A stretch of 64,000 nucleotides of DNA, taken from NCBI GenBank assembly GCA_014898425.1, contig RCSZ01000010.1, forward strand, positions 1,240,001 through 1,304,000, in the 5' to 3' direction. Position numbers and translations under genes: made by a program. This stretch comes from Botryotinia globosa (Eukaryota > Ascomycota > Leotiomycetes > Helotiales > Sclerotiniaceae). Of this stretch, positions 36,001-47,772 are shown one piece after another; the first letter of the stretch is position 1, and each line of letters starts with the position of its first letter. The notes beneath the pieces were generated by a model that worked only from the letters and a program-made list of their open reading frames with translations, made no database searches and was not told the origin of the DNA.

Positions 36001-36681
36001 CCTATGCAGAATGTGAAGAATATGGTACTGACTAGCAGTATTGATATGAATCTTTTCGGCGTGCCAAAGGTTCGTGTACAGGATAGTGGTGACGCTTGTG
36101 GAATAGAAATTAGAGGGATCGAGATGGTAGTGAAGTAAAAGTATATGAACACAAAAACTGTATGCGTGGAAGTGGAGGGCCTCTCATTTTCCATGATTCG
36201 TTGCTTGAGAACTAATATTGGATTTGAAAGTACGCTCGTTAGTTATATCCGGATTTGTACGCCATGACGTTAGGGATGACGTTCAAGTACAATGTGTGGT
36301 GAAGTTTTACAACATCATTGATTGGTATAACTTTGCACAGCTATCAATGATCGCCCATAGGGACGAATGAATGACCTGAAGTTTTCAAGTCTAACTTGGA
36401 TAACAATTATGTAGCAAACTTTGCCATACTGGTAGGAAGCTCGAGAACACGCTATGAACACTGTTCACACTCGAATTCACCACGATGAAATCAGACAATA
36501 TGGAAAGACTGATATGATAGGCAAAGTGTTTGTGAACAGTCAAACTCAAACATGAAATTGGTGAAATGCAGCATTAGATAGTACCCCTGAATTTTGGTCC
36601 ACGCTATGCATTCTAAAAACATACTCTTTGATATCCCAAACTCCATTTTCCCAATCCATTCTCATGATATGCATTTCTTTC
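33091..36681. other. 3.6-kb intergenic region without a supported gene
   Basis: Many short open frames occur on both strands between 33650 and 35400, but none has a recognisable motif and I could not build an intron chain joining them. CTCATACCTCAT-type short repeats lie at about 35430-35465. A decayed or lineage-specific gene at 34000-35000 cannot be excluded. Confidence 0.45.
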
Positions 36682-37315
36682 TCAAGCAGGTCTCCTCCTC
36701 GCAAATTCCTCCAAATCTGTCTTCGTCGCCACTCCCAACACAAATCTTCTCCTCTCATCCGTCACAACGGCAAACTCCTGCTTGCCCGCCTCGCCATTCT
36801 CTCCCCCGCTGAAAAAGAGCTCTAAGTCTTCCAACGGCGTATCCATAGTAATAACCTTGTAAACCTTTCCCTTCCTCCTGAATTTTACCATGGCTTTAGA
36901 TACCTCGTCTGATTCTTGCACTTTTCCTGTCTCGAGCAAGATGCGTAGATGGGGAATGGAGAGGTAGCCTAGGAGAGCGCGGGTGTCGGGGGTTACGACG
37001 GTGAGATGTGTGTAATCGCGTTCGAAGGCGCTCATAAGAGCGTATGAGATGGGATCGGTAGGGTTACAGGAGAGGGCAGAGGGAGGATCGAGATCTTCGA
37101 CTGTGGCCTAGATGAGTGGCTTGGTTAGCATATCTGTTTACGCCCATTCATAGTGATAGTCACAGCTGGGTGAAGACAAGGTTATATGTAGTATGTATAC
37201 GTACTCCTCTATAACGATTTGCCAATTTGGAAAGACCGGGTTTAGGTGATGAAGTCATCTCTGCTGGATTCGAGGTGGCGGGTGTTGTTATTTGATTGGG
37301 TATAATGTTGGACAT
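36682..37315 (-). CDS. CBS-domain protein
   Basis: Predicted 178-aa protein from exons 37315..37205 and 37107..36682 (transcription order). The intron is GTACGT...CTAG, phase 0, and the stop is TGA. After a short Pro/Thr/Ser-rich start (residues 1-37), the sequence ATVEDLDPPSALSCNPTDPISYALMSAFERDYTHLTVV...RALLGYLSIPHLRILLETG and KVITMDTPLEDLELFFSG...EFAVVTDERRRFVLGVATKTDLEEF shows two CBS repeats, each with the typical (L/V)(G/V)xx(T/S)xxDL ending. Paired CBS motifs (a Bateman module) usually bind adenosine nucleotides and regulate partners. No enzymatic domain is attached, so this is probably a stand-alone sensor of unknown partner. Confidence 0.83.
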
Positions 37316-37745
37316 TTGGATAGATGTTAATTTGAGAGGTAGGTATGCACGATACAAAGTACCACCTGGGCAGTATATTCACGCTCAACAAAGTAACAAA
37401 TAATTTCATGGTGGGGAAGAAATGGTGGGGTAAATTGTAGGTTGATTAGGCGGGGCGGGACCGGATTTGACGTGGACCGGATTGAAATCAATAAGGTTAA
37501 TCAATGTGACAGTCGCATATCATTGGCCATCGAAGTTATTGCTTCGGCGTCAAAACTGGGTCAAGCTGGCTGTCTCATCCATCCATCCGGATTATCCATT
37601 CAATCCAACCTTCCTCGGATTATTTAACAATTAAGCATCGCATCGCATCTCATCGCATCTCATCTCATCGCATCTCATCGCATCTCATCGCATCTCTTTT
37701 CATTCCTCACTCATAAGCAATCACTTCTCTCATCCATTCTTCAAA
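37316..37745. promoter_or_regulatory. Divergent promoter region with CATCGCATCT repeats
   Basis: 430 bp between the CBS gene and the phosphate carrier gene. At about 37633-37700 a CATCGCATCT/CATCTCATCG repeat of about six units lies 45-110 bp upstream of the carrier ATG, probably in its leader or core promoter. No known factor site is assigned. Confidence 0.55.
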
Positions 37746-39436
37746 ATGCCTTCCCCACTTCAAGCTCGTCCAGAGCTCTATACAGCTTGGTCTGTCGTCG
37801 ACGATGCGAGAAATAAAGCCAATGCATTGAGTGCAGAAGCTACAAAGGAGTTTGACAAAGCTAGTGCGGCTGCTCAAGCTAAGACTGGCAAAATTGAGTT
37901 GTATTCACCAAAGTTTTATGCGGCGTGTACTTTTGGTGGATTGCTTGCTTGTGTGAGTTATCTCTATCTACCTACAATCTATCCTATGATCTCAGGAAGT
38001 TTGGGCTGCAAGGGACTGTCTATCAGTTTCAAACTTTCTCCACGCCGCCTATTCTGGAGTATCTGGATTCGCGTCGAACAGTTTACCCTTTCCGTTCCCC
38101 TAAGCTATTTCGCTTCCTCTAATGGAGCATTTCACCCACTACTACACAAGGATGTCAATTGCGAGTCTTTGCAGTCAATCAATCCATTGGTGAGACTTTG
38201 CCTCATTGACTAGTTTTACTGCCACGCGGAACTGGCCAATCAATCAAAACTCTTCAATTCAACTAGCAAGACTCTACCTTGCGCCATCACCACATCAGTA
38301 CTTCCCCTCAACCAAAAAAGTTTGTCGTTGTTAGGATTTAGTGATTGAACGCCTAATTATCTTCTCCCATCGAAAGTTCGATAGATAGACCTTGCAAAAA
38401 CTCACTTCCCATTCATCACTCAACTTGTAACCGAAACGCTCAAGCTCCCCACTAACATCCTGCAGGGCCTCACCCATACAATGGTCACTCCCCTCGATCT
38501 AGTAAAAGTGCGTCGCCAAGTCGATTCCAAAATGTACACCGGCAACTTCCAAGCCTGGGGCAAGATCTTCCGAGCCGAAGGTTTCCGTGGCATCATGACA
38601 GGATGGGGTCCAACATTTTTCGGTTACTCTGCTCAAGGAGCCTTCAAATACGGTGGGTATGAATACTTCAAGAAATTCTACGCCGACCTCGCTGGCCCTG
38701 AGAATGCATACAAGTACAAAACATGGCTTTACCTCTCTGCCAGCGCATCCGCAGAATTTATTGCGGATGTGGCTCTTTGTCCTTTCGAGGCCGTGAAGGT
38801 TAGAATGCAAGCTACCGTTCCACCGTTTGCAAAAGGTACTTCAGATGGTCTTTCCAAGATCATATCGAAAGAAGGCTATGCCGGATTATACAAGGGCTTG
38901 TATCCTCTCTGGGGACGACAAATCCCGTATACCATGATGAAATTCGCATCTTTTGAGACAATTGTAGAAATGATTTACGATCGTCTTCCAGGTCAAAAAT
39001 CAGACTATGGCAAAGCTGCTCAAACAGGTGTTTCGTTCACCGGTGGTTACTTGGCCGGTATTCTTTGCGCAATTGTTTCGCATCCTGCTGATGTTATGGT
39101 GAGTCCCCTTGTTCCCACCAGTCTCTACATAACTCTTAACTCACATGCGACATCCAGGTTTCCAAATTAAACGCAACCCGACTTCCCGGTGAAGCATTTG
39201 GTGCTGCTACCGGACGTATCTACAAAGATATTGGATTCCGTGGTCTCTGGAATGGTCTTCCTGTCCGTATTGTTATGATTGGTACTCTGACTGGTTTGCA
39301 ATGGATGATCTATGTAAGTTTCCCCATATCAATTTTGTCGTGGGTACTGTTAACGGCGTCATAGGATTACTTCAAGATTTTCATGGGATTGCCTACTACA
39401 GGTGGAGCTGCGCCTGTTGAGAAAGTAGGTAAGTAA
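37746..39436 (+). CDS. MIR1: Mitochondrial phosphate carrier (Mir1-type)
   Basis: Predicted 355-aa inner-membrane transporter bringing phosphate into the matrix with protons for ATP synthesis. Exons are 37746..37952, 38466..39098, 39158..39313 and 39365..39436. It belongs to the SLC25 family with three repeats; the signatures are [22 protein letters not shown] and the degenerate third [11 protein letters not shown], the last being typical of phosphate carriers. [13 protein letters not shown] is joined by splicing to [11 protein letters not shown], splitting transmembrane helix 1. Other family text includes [21 protein letters not shown] and [20 protein letters not shown]. Intron 1 is 513 bp, about ten times the others. 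The last exon ends VEKVGK then TAA; GTAGGTAAG there could act as another donor, so the last few residues are less certain. Confidence 0.95.
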
Positions 39437-40246
39437 GGTAATGAATGATCGGAGACAATCTGGAAGGGCTAGAGATGAGGAGAACAGACACGAAACAAAA
39501 AATGTGTTTCTGATCGTGTATAATTGTAATTCAATGAACAACTATTTTCCCAATGCCCCTCTGGAGAATTGAATCATAAGGAGTGGGTTCATTTGTGATA
39601 GAAGCAATGAGGCGACAAATGCACGTGTACTTCATGATTGGGACTTGATTACTCGAATATACTGATAATATCTTCCCTTATAGATGTTAAGGTCCTATTC
39701 TGATTCCTTCCATCAGAAATTCTCCACTTGGGGGTGTGATCTACTCCTCGAGCTGAACCGGGAGTCAAGATCATCATTATTATATGAGAGGTACTAAGGC
39801 TGTGTCTACAGAGAATCATAGCCTTGGAAATTATCACGATACTAGGAAGATGAAGAGAAGTATGTTCAAACCACGATATTTTAATCCAATAAATTAATGT
39901 TGATCAAAACAGTGAAGACTATTTTGCACAATGCTCACATGCTCGGATGGGTCGGTTCGGCTGAAAATTCCGACGCCCTTAGACTTCCCCACTCCCACGC
40001 ATCGTGTGAATCGTGTCCCGCGTGTCTACTACCATTTCGGCAGTCTGAATGATTTTGTAAGTTCATTACGCCGTGGCGCGATGTCATGTTTCGATTTAGC
40101 GTGTATCTCGGCGGGGCTCACTCTTAGCGGCTAATGTTTGTCGGTAACCACGGAAAGCATATTCTTACCTCTCGCAATCGGGAACTCTTTCTCAATCGTT
40201 CCCTGCGAGATATTACAACGTATAATCCACAGCAAAATTAGTAAGG
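39437..40246. other. Intergenic, 0.8 kb
   Basis: 3' flank of the carrier gene and upstream region of the oxidoreductase gene; nothing coding or repetitive is supported. Confidence 0.5.
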
Positions 40247-41828
40247 ATGGATCATCACAATGAAGCAGTTTCTATCATTGCCTCATCAGTCAAGCAATTT
40301 TATGAACGGAAAGAGGCATTCAGATTATACCATGGTTCAACGAACAGTACACGAGACTCTAACCGTCGTAGAGACCGTATGGTTGATACAAGCAAACTAG
40401 ATCGGGTACTCAAGGTAGATACCGAGAAAAGGACGGCTCTTGTTGAACCAAATGTACCAATGGATAGCCTCGTCGCAGAAACTCTTCGTTATGGCCTGGT
40501 TCCTCCAGTGGTGATGGAATTTCCGGGCATCACTACTGGAGGAGGCTTTGCTGGTACTTCTGGAGAGAGTAGCTCTTTTAAATATGGTTTCTTTGATCGC
40601 ACTGTCAATTGGATCGAGATGGTTCTTGCAAACGGCGAGATCGTGTCGGCTTCCAAAGATGTGAATTCGGATCTTTTCTATGGTGCTGCATCGTCTTTTG
40701 GGACATTAGGAGTTACCACTTTGATTGAGCTGCAGCTAATCGAAGCCAAAAAATATGTCGAGTTGACATATATAAACATACAAAGCATGGCTCAAGGAAT
40801 ACAAAAGATCGAGGAAATCTCCAAGGATCCAAATGTTGACTACCTCGATGGAATTTTGTTCAGTGAAGAGGCTGGTGTCATCTGTTCTGGACGCTTGGTT
40901 GATGAGATTACCCCAAATACCCAAGTTCAGCGTTTCACGAGAAATTCAGATCCTTGGTTCTATCTCCATGCTAAGAAACTGAATGATAAGAGCTCCGGAT
41001 CAGTCACAGAAGTGATACCCCTTGTTGATTACCTGTTTAGATATGACCGAGGTGGTTTCTGGGTTGCTAGATATGCATATAGGTAAAGGGAAATTATATT
41101 TCAAGGTTAATCTCACACTGACTTCTGCTAGATACTTCATTACCCCTTTCAACCGTATCACGCGCCGTCTACTCGACTACTTCATGCACACGCGAGTGAT
41201 GTATCACGCATTACATCAAAGCGGGCTTTCAAAAAAGTATATAATTCAAGATGTGGCGATTCCGTATCAACGTAGCGCTGAGTTCGTCGAATATCTAGAC
41301 AAGGATTTCGGCCAGTGGCCCATTTGGCTGTGTCCACTGCGTCAAACCGGGATATCCAGCGACTCACCGCTCGGTCTTCTCGCCGAAAGGAAAGAGAATT
41401 CATCTACTCCTAATATGTTGCTCAACTTTGGAGTCTGGGGACCAGGACCAAATAATCGTGATGCTTTCATATCATGGAACCGAAAATTCGAACATAAGGT
41501 TCGAGAATTGGGTGGTCAGAAGTGGCTATATGCTCATGCCTATTATACCGAGAAGGAATTCGATGAAATTTATAATCGTAAGGAGTACGATGCTCTTCGT
41601 GTCAAGTATCATGCCACACACCTTCCTAGTATCTACGATAAAGTCAAAGTCGATGTAGATTCGGAGCAAAAGAAATTGCAGGCATCGTGGAGTTTGTGGC
41701 TGCTGGCAATCTTCTGGAGTATCTGGCCATTGAGCGGGCTATATGGAGTATACAAGGCCTTCTTGGGGGGAGATTATCTCTTACCAAAAGTCCAGGCATC
41801 AAGCAAAACACAAAAGTCCAAAGAGTAG
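40247..41828 (+). CDS. DWF1/DHCR24-like FAD-binding oxidoreductase
   Basis: Predicted 510-aa flavoprotein from exons 40247..41082 and 41132..41828; the 49-bp intron (GTAAAG...GCTAG, CTGAC branch) rebuilds an Arg codon. An FAD-binding PCMH-type domain is visible: FRLYHGSTNSTR (about 25-36), a LVEPNVPMDSLV motif, the flavin loop PGITTGGGFAGTSGESSS (93-110), and GAASSFGTLGVTT. These are hallmarks of plant DWF1 and animal DHCR24, which reduce the delta-24(28)/24 double bond of sterols. The C-terminal half (LNFGVWGPGP, GGQKWLYAHAYYTEKEFDEIY) also matches. A hydrophobic segment near residues 465-487 (WLLAIFWSIWPLSGLYGVY) may anchor it in a membrane; animal and plant enzymes have their anchor at the N-terminus, absent here. 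Fungal ergosterol synthesis normally uses Erg4 for C24(28) reduction, so the substrate is unknown. Confidence 0.88.
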
Positions 41829-43529
41829 GCTGAAGTGATGTCTGATAATTCAACACTTCAATATATTATAATCTTCAAATTTTCGCGCATGATAATTTAT
41901 GTTCATTCCATTTTTGCCATGAAAGTTTGGTATAAAGCTTTGCTTTGAGTAGGTAGAAATAAGATGTAATTTTGAGATTGAAAATTCAGATAATCCCACA
42001 ATGTTCAAACGCTCCATATTACATTTCATCCTCAATGCCTTTTTTTTATCAGAGTATTCGCTATCGGTCTCAACTCTCAACGGTTAACTCATACAGTTCT
42101 TGAGAGGATGCTCCTTTGAATTGCAATTTCTATTAATCTAACGCTAGTCGATACATCTTCATTGGACTCTGGACTTTAATTTGTATACTTAAGGTTTCAC
42201 TTATATAGATATTCTTTTAGTAGCCCTATGAGCGCCATACCTATCTACTTCAATCTTTAAATGTATCGTAGCAGTCTTTCGGAAATTACAAGTTTTGGGG
42301 GAGTTTGAATGAGAGGGGTTGGTTTTGCTGCATTAATTTTGATGGATAGGGAAAAGGTGGATGTTGAAATCTTCCAAGGTTAGTCTAGCTGTATGAAAGT
42401 AGGAGAGGAGGGTTGGATGAACAAAATCGGATGAAGAGAAGTAGGTATTGAGGTATGCAAATGTATTGGATTATTGTGCGGTTGAGTTCAGAGCTCTTTT
42501 TGGTGTGTTGTTGTGAGTTATGTTATTCGTCGTATTGTTTGCGGCTCCAGTTATCTAGTATTCGGCTAGATATAGAGCTTCTTTTGATTTGTGTTTGTGT
42601 TTGTGTTTCTGTTTGTAGGTTTGAAGTGGTAGAGATTACTATTAGTAGGTAGTCGCCGAGTGGTGGGAATTTTTTATGTGGGATAGGTGGATGCTGTGAA
42701 TCGGGAGATTTTGAGGATGTGTATAGATGATGAGGATATGATTGTAGGGCCTACGATGTAGGTTCTAGTTGTTAATATGCGTTTAATCTAGGAAGCTATT
42801 TAACTAAGTATAGGAATAAGTGATCCTTGCATAGACCTTCTATAGAAAGAACTGGCTCCTTTGTAATAAGCTATAAATAAAGACTTAAGACTATTCATTC
42901 AACGTTTGTCTACAGATAGATATATAAATCATCAATTGAAACTAAGGTCTCAATATCTCTAACTTGATATAATTCAATTCAACGACTTTCAGAAATACTG
43001 TAGTGTTATGATTATTTTTATTTAATAATTTCATTACATATCTATGTAAAGGGAATGTGTAGAAGAGATATAATGAGGAAATCATTTGAATTTTTATTAT
43101 TAAAGTCGTTGAGTTTATTCCAAAGAATCAATTCGCGGAGACTCTTTTGAGGTTACTCTACCTCGATATCATATGAGAACAAGAAAAACTCGTTTTTGAA
43201 TCTGTACTCTGTTGAGTGAATCTTACCTATCTATACATAACCGTCTAAAGTAACGAGGCCACTACCACAGACTTTAGTAATTAAAACTTTCCTTTTCCTC
43301 TCAGTAGATCTTGCTCAAGCAGCCACAACAACAATAACAATACTCCTTGCCTTCATCGCATCGCCACTCGACTCCCTAAGAGATTCAAGCCAACAACTAA
43401 TTTGAAAGCACTTCTGCGGAGAAGCTACCAATTTCAAAGAGTAAGAAGAAAAATCTTGCAGAAAGTCGTACTATTCCATCGTTTTTCCATGGATATATTT
43501 GCGCTTGATTTTCTGCGAAGCTACCGTTA
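41829..43529. other. Intergenic, AT-rich
   Basis: 1.7 kb without supported genes; GTGTTT repeats occur at about 42589-42612. Confidence 0.5.
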
Positions 43530-43563
43530 ATGCATTCCGCAGAAACAATTGAAGACGAAGGAA

Positions 43564-43923
43564 GAGGGAGAGGAGGGAGAGGAGGGAGAGGAGGGAGAGG
43601 AGGGAGAGGAGGGAGAGGAGGGAGAGGAGGGAGAGGAGGGAGAGGAGGGAGAGGAGGGAGAGGAGGGAGAGGAGGGAGAGGAGGGAGAGGAGGGAGAGGA
43701 GGGAGAGGAGGGAGAGGAGGGAGAGGAGGGAGAGGAGGGAGAGGAGGGAGAGGAGGGAGAGGAGGGAGAGGAGGGAGAGGAGGGAGAGGAGGGAGAGGAG
43801 GGAGAGGAGGGAGAGGAGGGAGAGGAGGGAGAGGAGGGAGAGGAGGGAGAGGAGGGAGAGGAGGGAGAGGAGGGAGAGGAGGGAGAGGAGGGAGAGGAGG
43901 GAGAGGAGGGAGAGGAGGGAGAG
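43564..43923. repeat. 9-bp minisatellite (GAGAGGAGG)n, ~40 copies, open in all six frames
   Basis: About 360 bp of nearly perfect 9-bp units. The period is three codons and the unit has no stop codon in any frame. It reads as Gly-Gly-Arg, Glu-Gly-Glu or Arg-Glu-Arg on the plus strand and Ser-Pro-Ser, Leu-Pro-Pro or Ser-Leu-Leu on the minus strand. The plus frame from ATG 43530 runs through it to 44078 as a 182-aa RGG-type protein with an acidic tail (DEDDEDDKDGDD). Whether this is expressed is unknown; the repeat alone is enough to create the frame. The plus strand is G-rich with GGAGGG blocks that could fold as G-quadruplexes. Confidence 0.95.
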
Positions 43924-44372
43924 AAGAGAATTGGCGGAGGGGGGTAAGAACGTTGGTGTTGGAGAAGGTGGAGAAGAGTGGACCTATGTTTGAAGGATAT
44001 CGGGAGCAACAGGCGGTTGATGAGGACGATGAGGACGATAAGGATGGAGATGATTACGATAAATACAAAGACATGTAAGAAATCACAATGAATATATGCT
44101 CAGATGGTGAAACGACTGTCCTTTTATTGCTTATTTTTGCATCAGACCCAATGAACCAATTTCCCAAGTCGTCTAATCGTCGAATGAGCGATAAGAAACA
44201 CCAGCAGCGCTCATGCAATGTATTCGTATTGAAGAGCGACCAAGAAGCTCAAACTACATAAAACCCATACATCCCTACCATCTCAGACCATCTCCAGTTT
44301 CGCATGAATATCTCGCAGAAATACACAAGATTTGCCGACCGTGTATTTCTCCTAACTGCCACGATTCATCAA

Positions 44373-44615
44373 TCACAATCCAACTCCTGTCCCGAGACTG
44401 CAAGAGTGGCATTGAGCAAGAAAGCCGGTGTCTCCACAGCGAGGACATTTGTCTGTTTGTTTTTTGTTGCGGGGAGTTGTGGGGGTTTTTTGACCTGGTT
44501 TTGCTGGCTCTTTCTTGGTGGCTGCTGGATTTGTTTTGGGTTCTGCCTTTGATTGCTCCGCTTTGGCTGGCTGAGATTGAGCCTGACATTTGGTGGATAC
44601 CTCCTGGGACTTCAT
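44373..44615 (-). CDS. Possible small zinc-ribbon-like protein
   Basis: An 80-aa frame from ATG 44615 (MKSQEVSTKCQ) ends at 44373. It is Lys/Ala/Gln-rich (QPAKAEQSKAEPKTNPAATKKEPAKPGQK) and then has CPRCGDTGFLAQCHSC, a four-cysteine pair-and-pair arrangement that could bind zinc. The ATG follows ACACAAG, a reasonable context. An intron near the 3' end could replace the last residues. Evidence is only the Cys pattern and composition, so this may not be a gene. Confidence 0.28.
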   Translation of the reverse strand: MKSQEVSTKCQAQSQPAKAEQSKAEPKTNPAATKKEPAKPGQKTPTTPRNKKQTDKCPRCGDTGFLAQCHSCSLGTGVGL

Positions 44616-47134
44616 CTTGTGTGTTGGTAAATTCAGTTTGATAGAGATAGAGGAAGCCGTAGATACGGTGTGGTGCGCTGTGTGTTCTGATACCGGATGG
44701 CAGTTATGCACACGCTATGTGAACGACTAGAAGCTGTGGAGTTGATTGATATGGGGATGTTTTGTGATGTTGCAAGAGGGACAGAGAAGATGAAAAGATT
44801 GTGCCATTTTGTGGTTATTTCAAGCAGTCATATACGCTGCTCTGGTAATCTTCTGATTTAATTGTTCATTAGGTACCTCGCATACAGTACTGCAGTACGG
44901 TAGTATGGGGGAAATCCTGGGATGATTCATGTATTCGAGGTACATGATTGGAAAACATAGAAATCAGCCGTAGGAGTTGATTTTCTGACGCGAATAGAAT
45001 GGGAACTCGAGGCGCATTAACGTCGATGGTAACATACATAGATAAAGGTAGAACGAAGCTGGAGATCAAAGTCTGGCCAAAGGCCACCTTCTTTGAGATG
45101 TACGGCTTTTTGATTCGGTGCTGTAGTAGTTTACTTTTGGAATTGACATTCAGTCATTATGAAAAGATAAGCCTTGATACAAATCCTCAACATGCAATTC
45201 ATTCGATGCTGCGTGTCTATTGTCATCCCATCCCTTTCGCTTAAGAACCCAACTCCACAATTATCAAGTACCTCTCCACTTTCAAGACAAATGCTCAACA
45301 GCTTAAGGAATATAGCAGAGACACTGCGGTAGTCAGCGACATATTCAAAATCAAATTAACTAATTGGCAACACCATCCTCATGGGAGGTGGCGACGTACT
45401 GAGACATTAGATTCGAAGCTCAAGAACACGAGAGTTTGCACACATAAATCCAGCAGAACAATAGTTCATAATATTACATCAGAGAGAGGGACCTGATTTT
45501 TTTTTATACTAATAAGACAAACTCATAACCTTGGAAGAAGGTACATGCATCGTTGAGTGTTTGATGAGAATAGGTTCCGAACGACCTGCTTGACCTCGAG
45601 ATATTACTTTCACTGCGGAAAGTCTTTAGCACAGCTGACAATCCTTCCTTTATGATGAGATAAATATGAACATTGAATTCTTTCTTCGAATCATGAGCAG
45701 ATTTCATTGAGGCGGAAGGTGAGGAGGTGAATCGCATGATCACATGATGTCAGTACTTCCTGTCCTGTATCATTTATCTTCACCATAGATCACTCGAATG
45801 AGGATGCAGAGAAGAGGGAAAAAAGAGAATGCTTCTTTTAAAGTATAGAAGTCTTTATTGATGGCCCAGAAGCCTGATATTATTCAAAAATCAAATCGTA
45901 TGATTCATTCGTTCCACGACCTCACTTATGCATCAGGGAATGAGTATGACTTTATTTATTATTGGGCACAGTTTGTGAACAAAGAGCTTACTCATGCCAT
46001 TACAAAAGAGGCTTTCAATGATAGATCAATAATGAGAACAACGAAACTTGAAGTTATAATCCTAAGAATCCGCAGATTGATTTGTGATTGATTATCCACA
46101 CTGTTTACTAGCAGGCAACATCAGTGGAGGATGAACAGACATGCTGGGCAAAATAAACGGGACTGAACAATGGAAGAGAAGAGACAGATAGGAAATTCAA
46201 ACCAACCTCGCACCTTTTCTGAACCCCTTCGTCAAGTTGAATCAATAAGAAAAGTAGACGAAATCCAAGATTAGAAGATTCTCTCTGGGAGCTTTCCTAT
46301 AACCTCAGATGTTGGTACCAAAGATATACCTTGTTGATTTATCATATATTGGATACACCCGTACCTCACGCGTGCCATCATTCTTACCTCTGGTATCATT
46401 GGTCCCTTACCATTCTTTGGTCTCCACATGTGGAGCCTCGCTAATAAGAAATCATAGTATGTATATATCTTCAAACACTTCGCTAACCTTCATCAATTTA
46501 ATGACTGAAAATAAGTTTGCCAGAATTGGTGGGCCGGTTGCCTTCGTCTGTGTTCGGGCGTTTGTTATCGAGTGGTGCCCTGTCAGACGAGTTTGAAAGA
46601 GAGTTGTAACATTAGGGCTTCGGCCTGAAGTTTTGCATTTTTTTTGACCCTCTCTTGAGTTTTATCTCTTTTTGCAAAAGTCGTTTTTTGGTTATGATGG
46701 GCTGTGATGGTTGTGGAGCTCGGTAAGCGAATGATATAATTTTGCAAAACCGTTGTTGACTTGAAGGTGGTGCGATCCACTTTGGGCGAGGGAGTATTCA
46801 CTTCACGCGGCCGCGCGACCCAAAAATCAATTCGTAAATCACGTTAACATAGAGGAAATCTATGATTGTGAGATGAAATATATTGAGTTTTCACCCAAAG
46901 CCATGCGCTATGATGCAAGCTTGCCATATAGGCGATTCAGACCAGTATCTGAGAGTTTCTAAGGGTACAGTCTACCTCCTAGCCCAAACTACCATCACTT
47001 CTTCGCATTTCCACGACCAATTTCTTTGCCACTTCCTTTGCCACTTCCTTTGCTACTTCCTTCGCCATTCTCAGCCTCGTATCTTGGCTCGAACTATGAC
47101 GGATAATTCATTAGTTTGAATTCCATAGGTAGAT
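44616..47134. other. Intergenic, 2.5 kb
   Basis: No gene is supported. Near 47023-47070 a CACTTCCTTTGC unit is repeated about four times just 3' of the next minus-strand gene. A basic frame at 46583-46801 (minus) lacks an ATG. Confidence 0.45.
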
Positions 47135-47772
47135 TCAAGAAGGGGAGCGTATAAGAGATGTCTTGCGGAGCACTTTGGTAGCACGCTTTGTAACAGCTTT
47201 GTGATCATAGTCGACCTGAAGCTTATGATTGACTGCCTTCTTCGCCTCGACTTCACGGTCCAACTCAGCCTGAGCGATGCGATTGGCTTCATTCTCCTCA
47301 GCTCTCTCCTTGACTGCTAGTTTGGTGTTCTCTATCTCTTCCAAACGTTCCCGCTCCTCGCTCTCTGGCTAGAGATAATTACAGCTAGATATGCAACGAA
47401 GATCAGAAATATACTTACGGACAATCTTGATGAATAATCATTGATACCAAGAGGCTTAAGATAGCTATAATCCTTGGCCGGCTGAGGCTCGGGGGATGGA
47501 GAGCGATTCATGAGATGAGAAGGATACTTGACAGGGGCACGGCGAATGGGGTTTCCATATTCATCCTCATCGTCGGAAGGCAAAGACCTGACATGGTGGA
47601 TGAAGGGGTAATTTTGGTTGAGATTAGATGGAATGTTATGATAGGACTACAGCTTATCTCGGAGTCGGGCTGAGGGGTTCATCAAGATAGTTTCTTCATT
47701 CTCTGCAAGTTTCGGCGCAGAATCGTTCAATTTGCGGCTCAAAATAGGTAGAGAACTTTCCAGGTTGCTCAT
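47135..47772 (-). CDS. Small acidic/coiled-coil protein, unknown function
   Basis: Predicted 174-aa protein built from exons 47772..47651, 47587..47419 and 47368..47135 (transcription order). Intron 1 has a weaker GTAGTC donor with a GTCAG acceptor; intron 2 is GTAAGT...CTCTAG. The frame is maintained and ends in TGA. The N-terminus (MSNLESSLPILSRKLND) is followed by SARLRDKLSLPSDDEDEYG and a Ser-Pro-rich linker (NRSPSPEPQP). The C-terminal ~75 residues are a charged helix (ESEERERLEEIENTK, then EANRIAQAELDREVEAKKAVNHKL) with coiled-coil character and a basic end. I do not recognise the family; such proteins are often complex subunits. Exon 1 rests on frame continuity alone. Confidence 0.72.
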
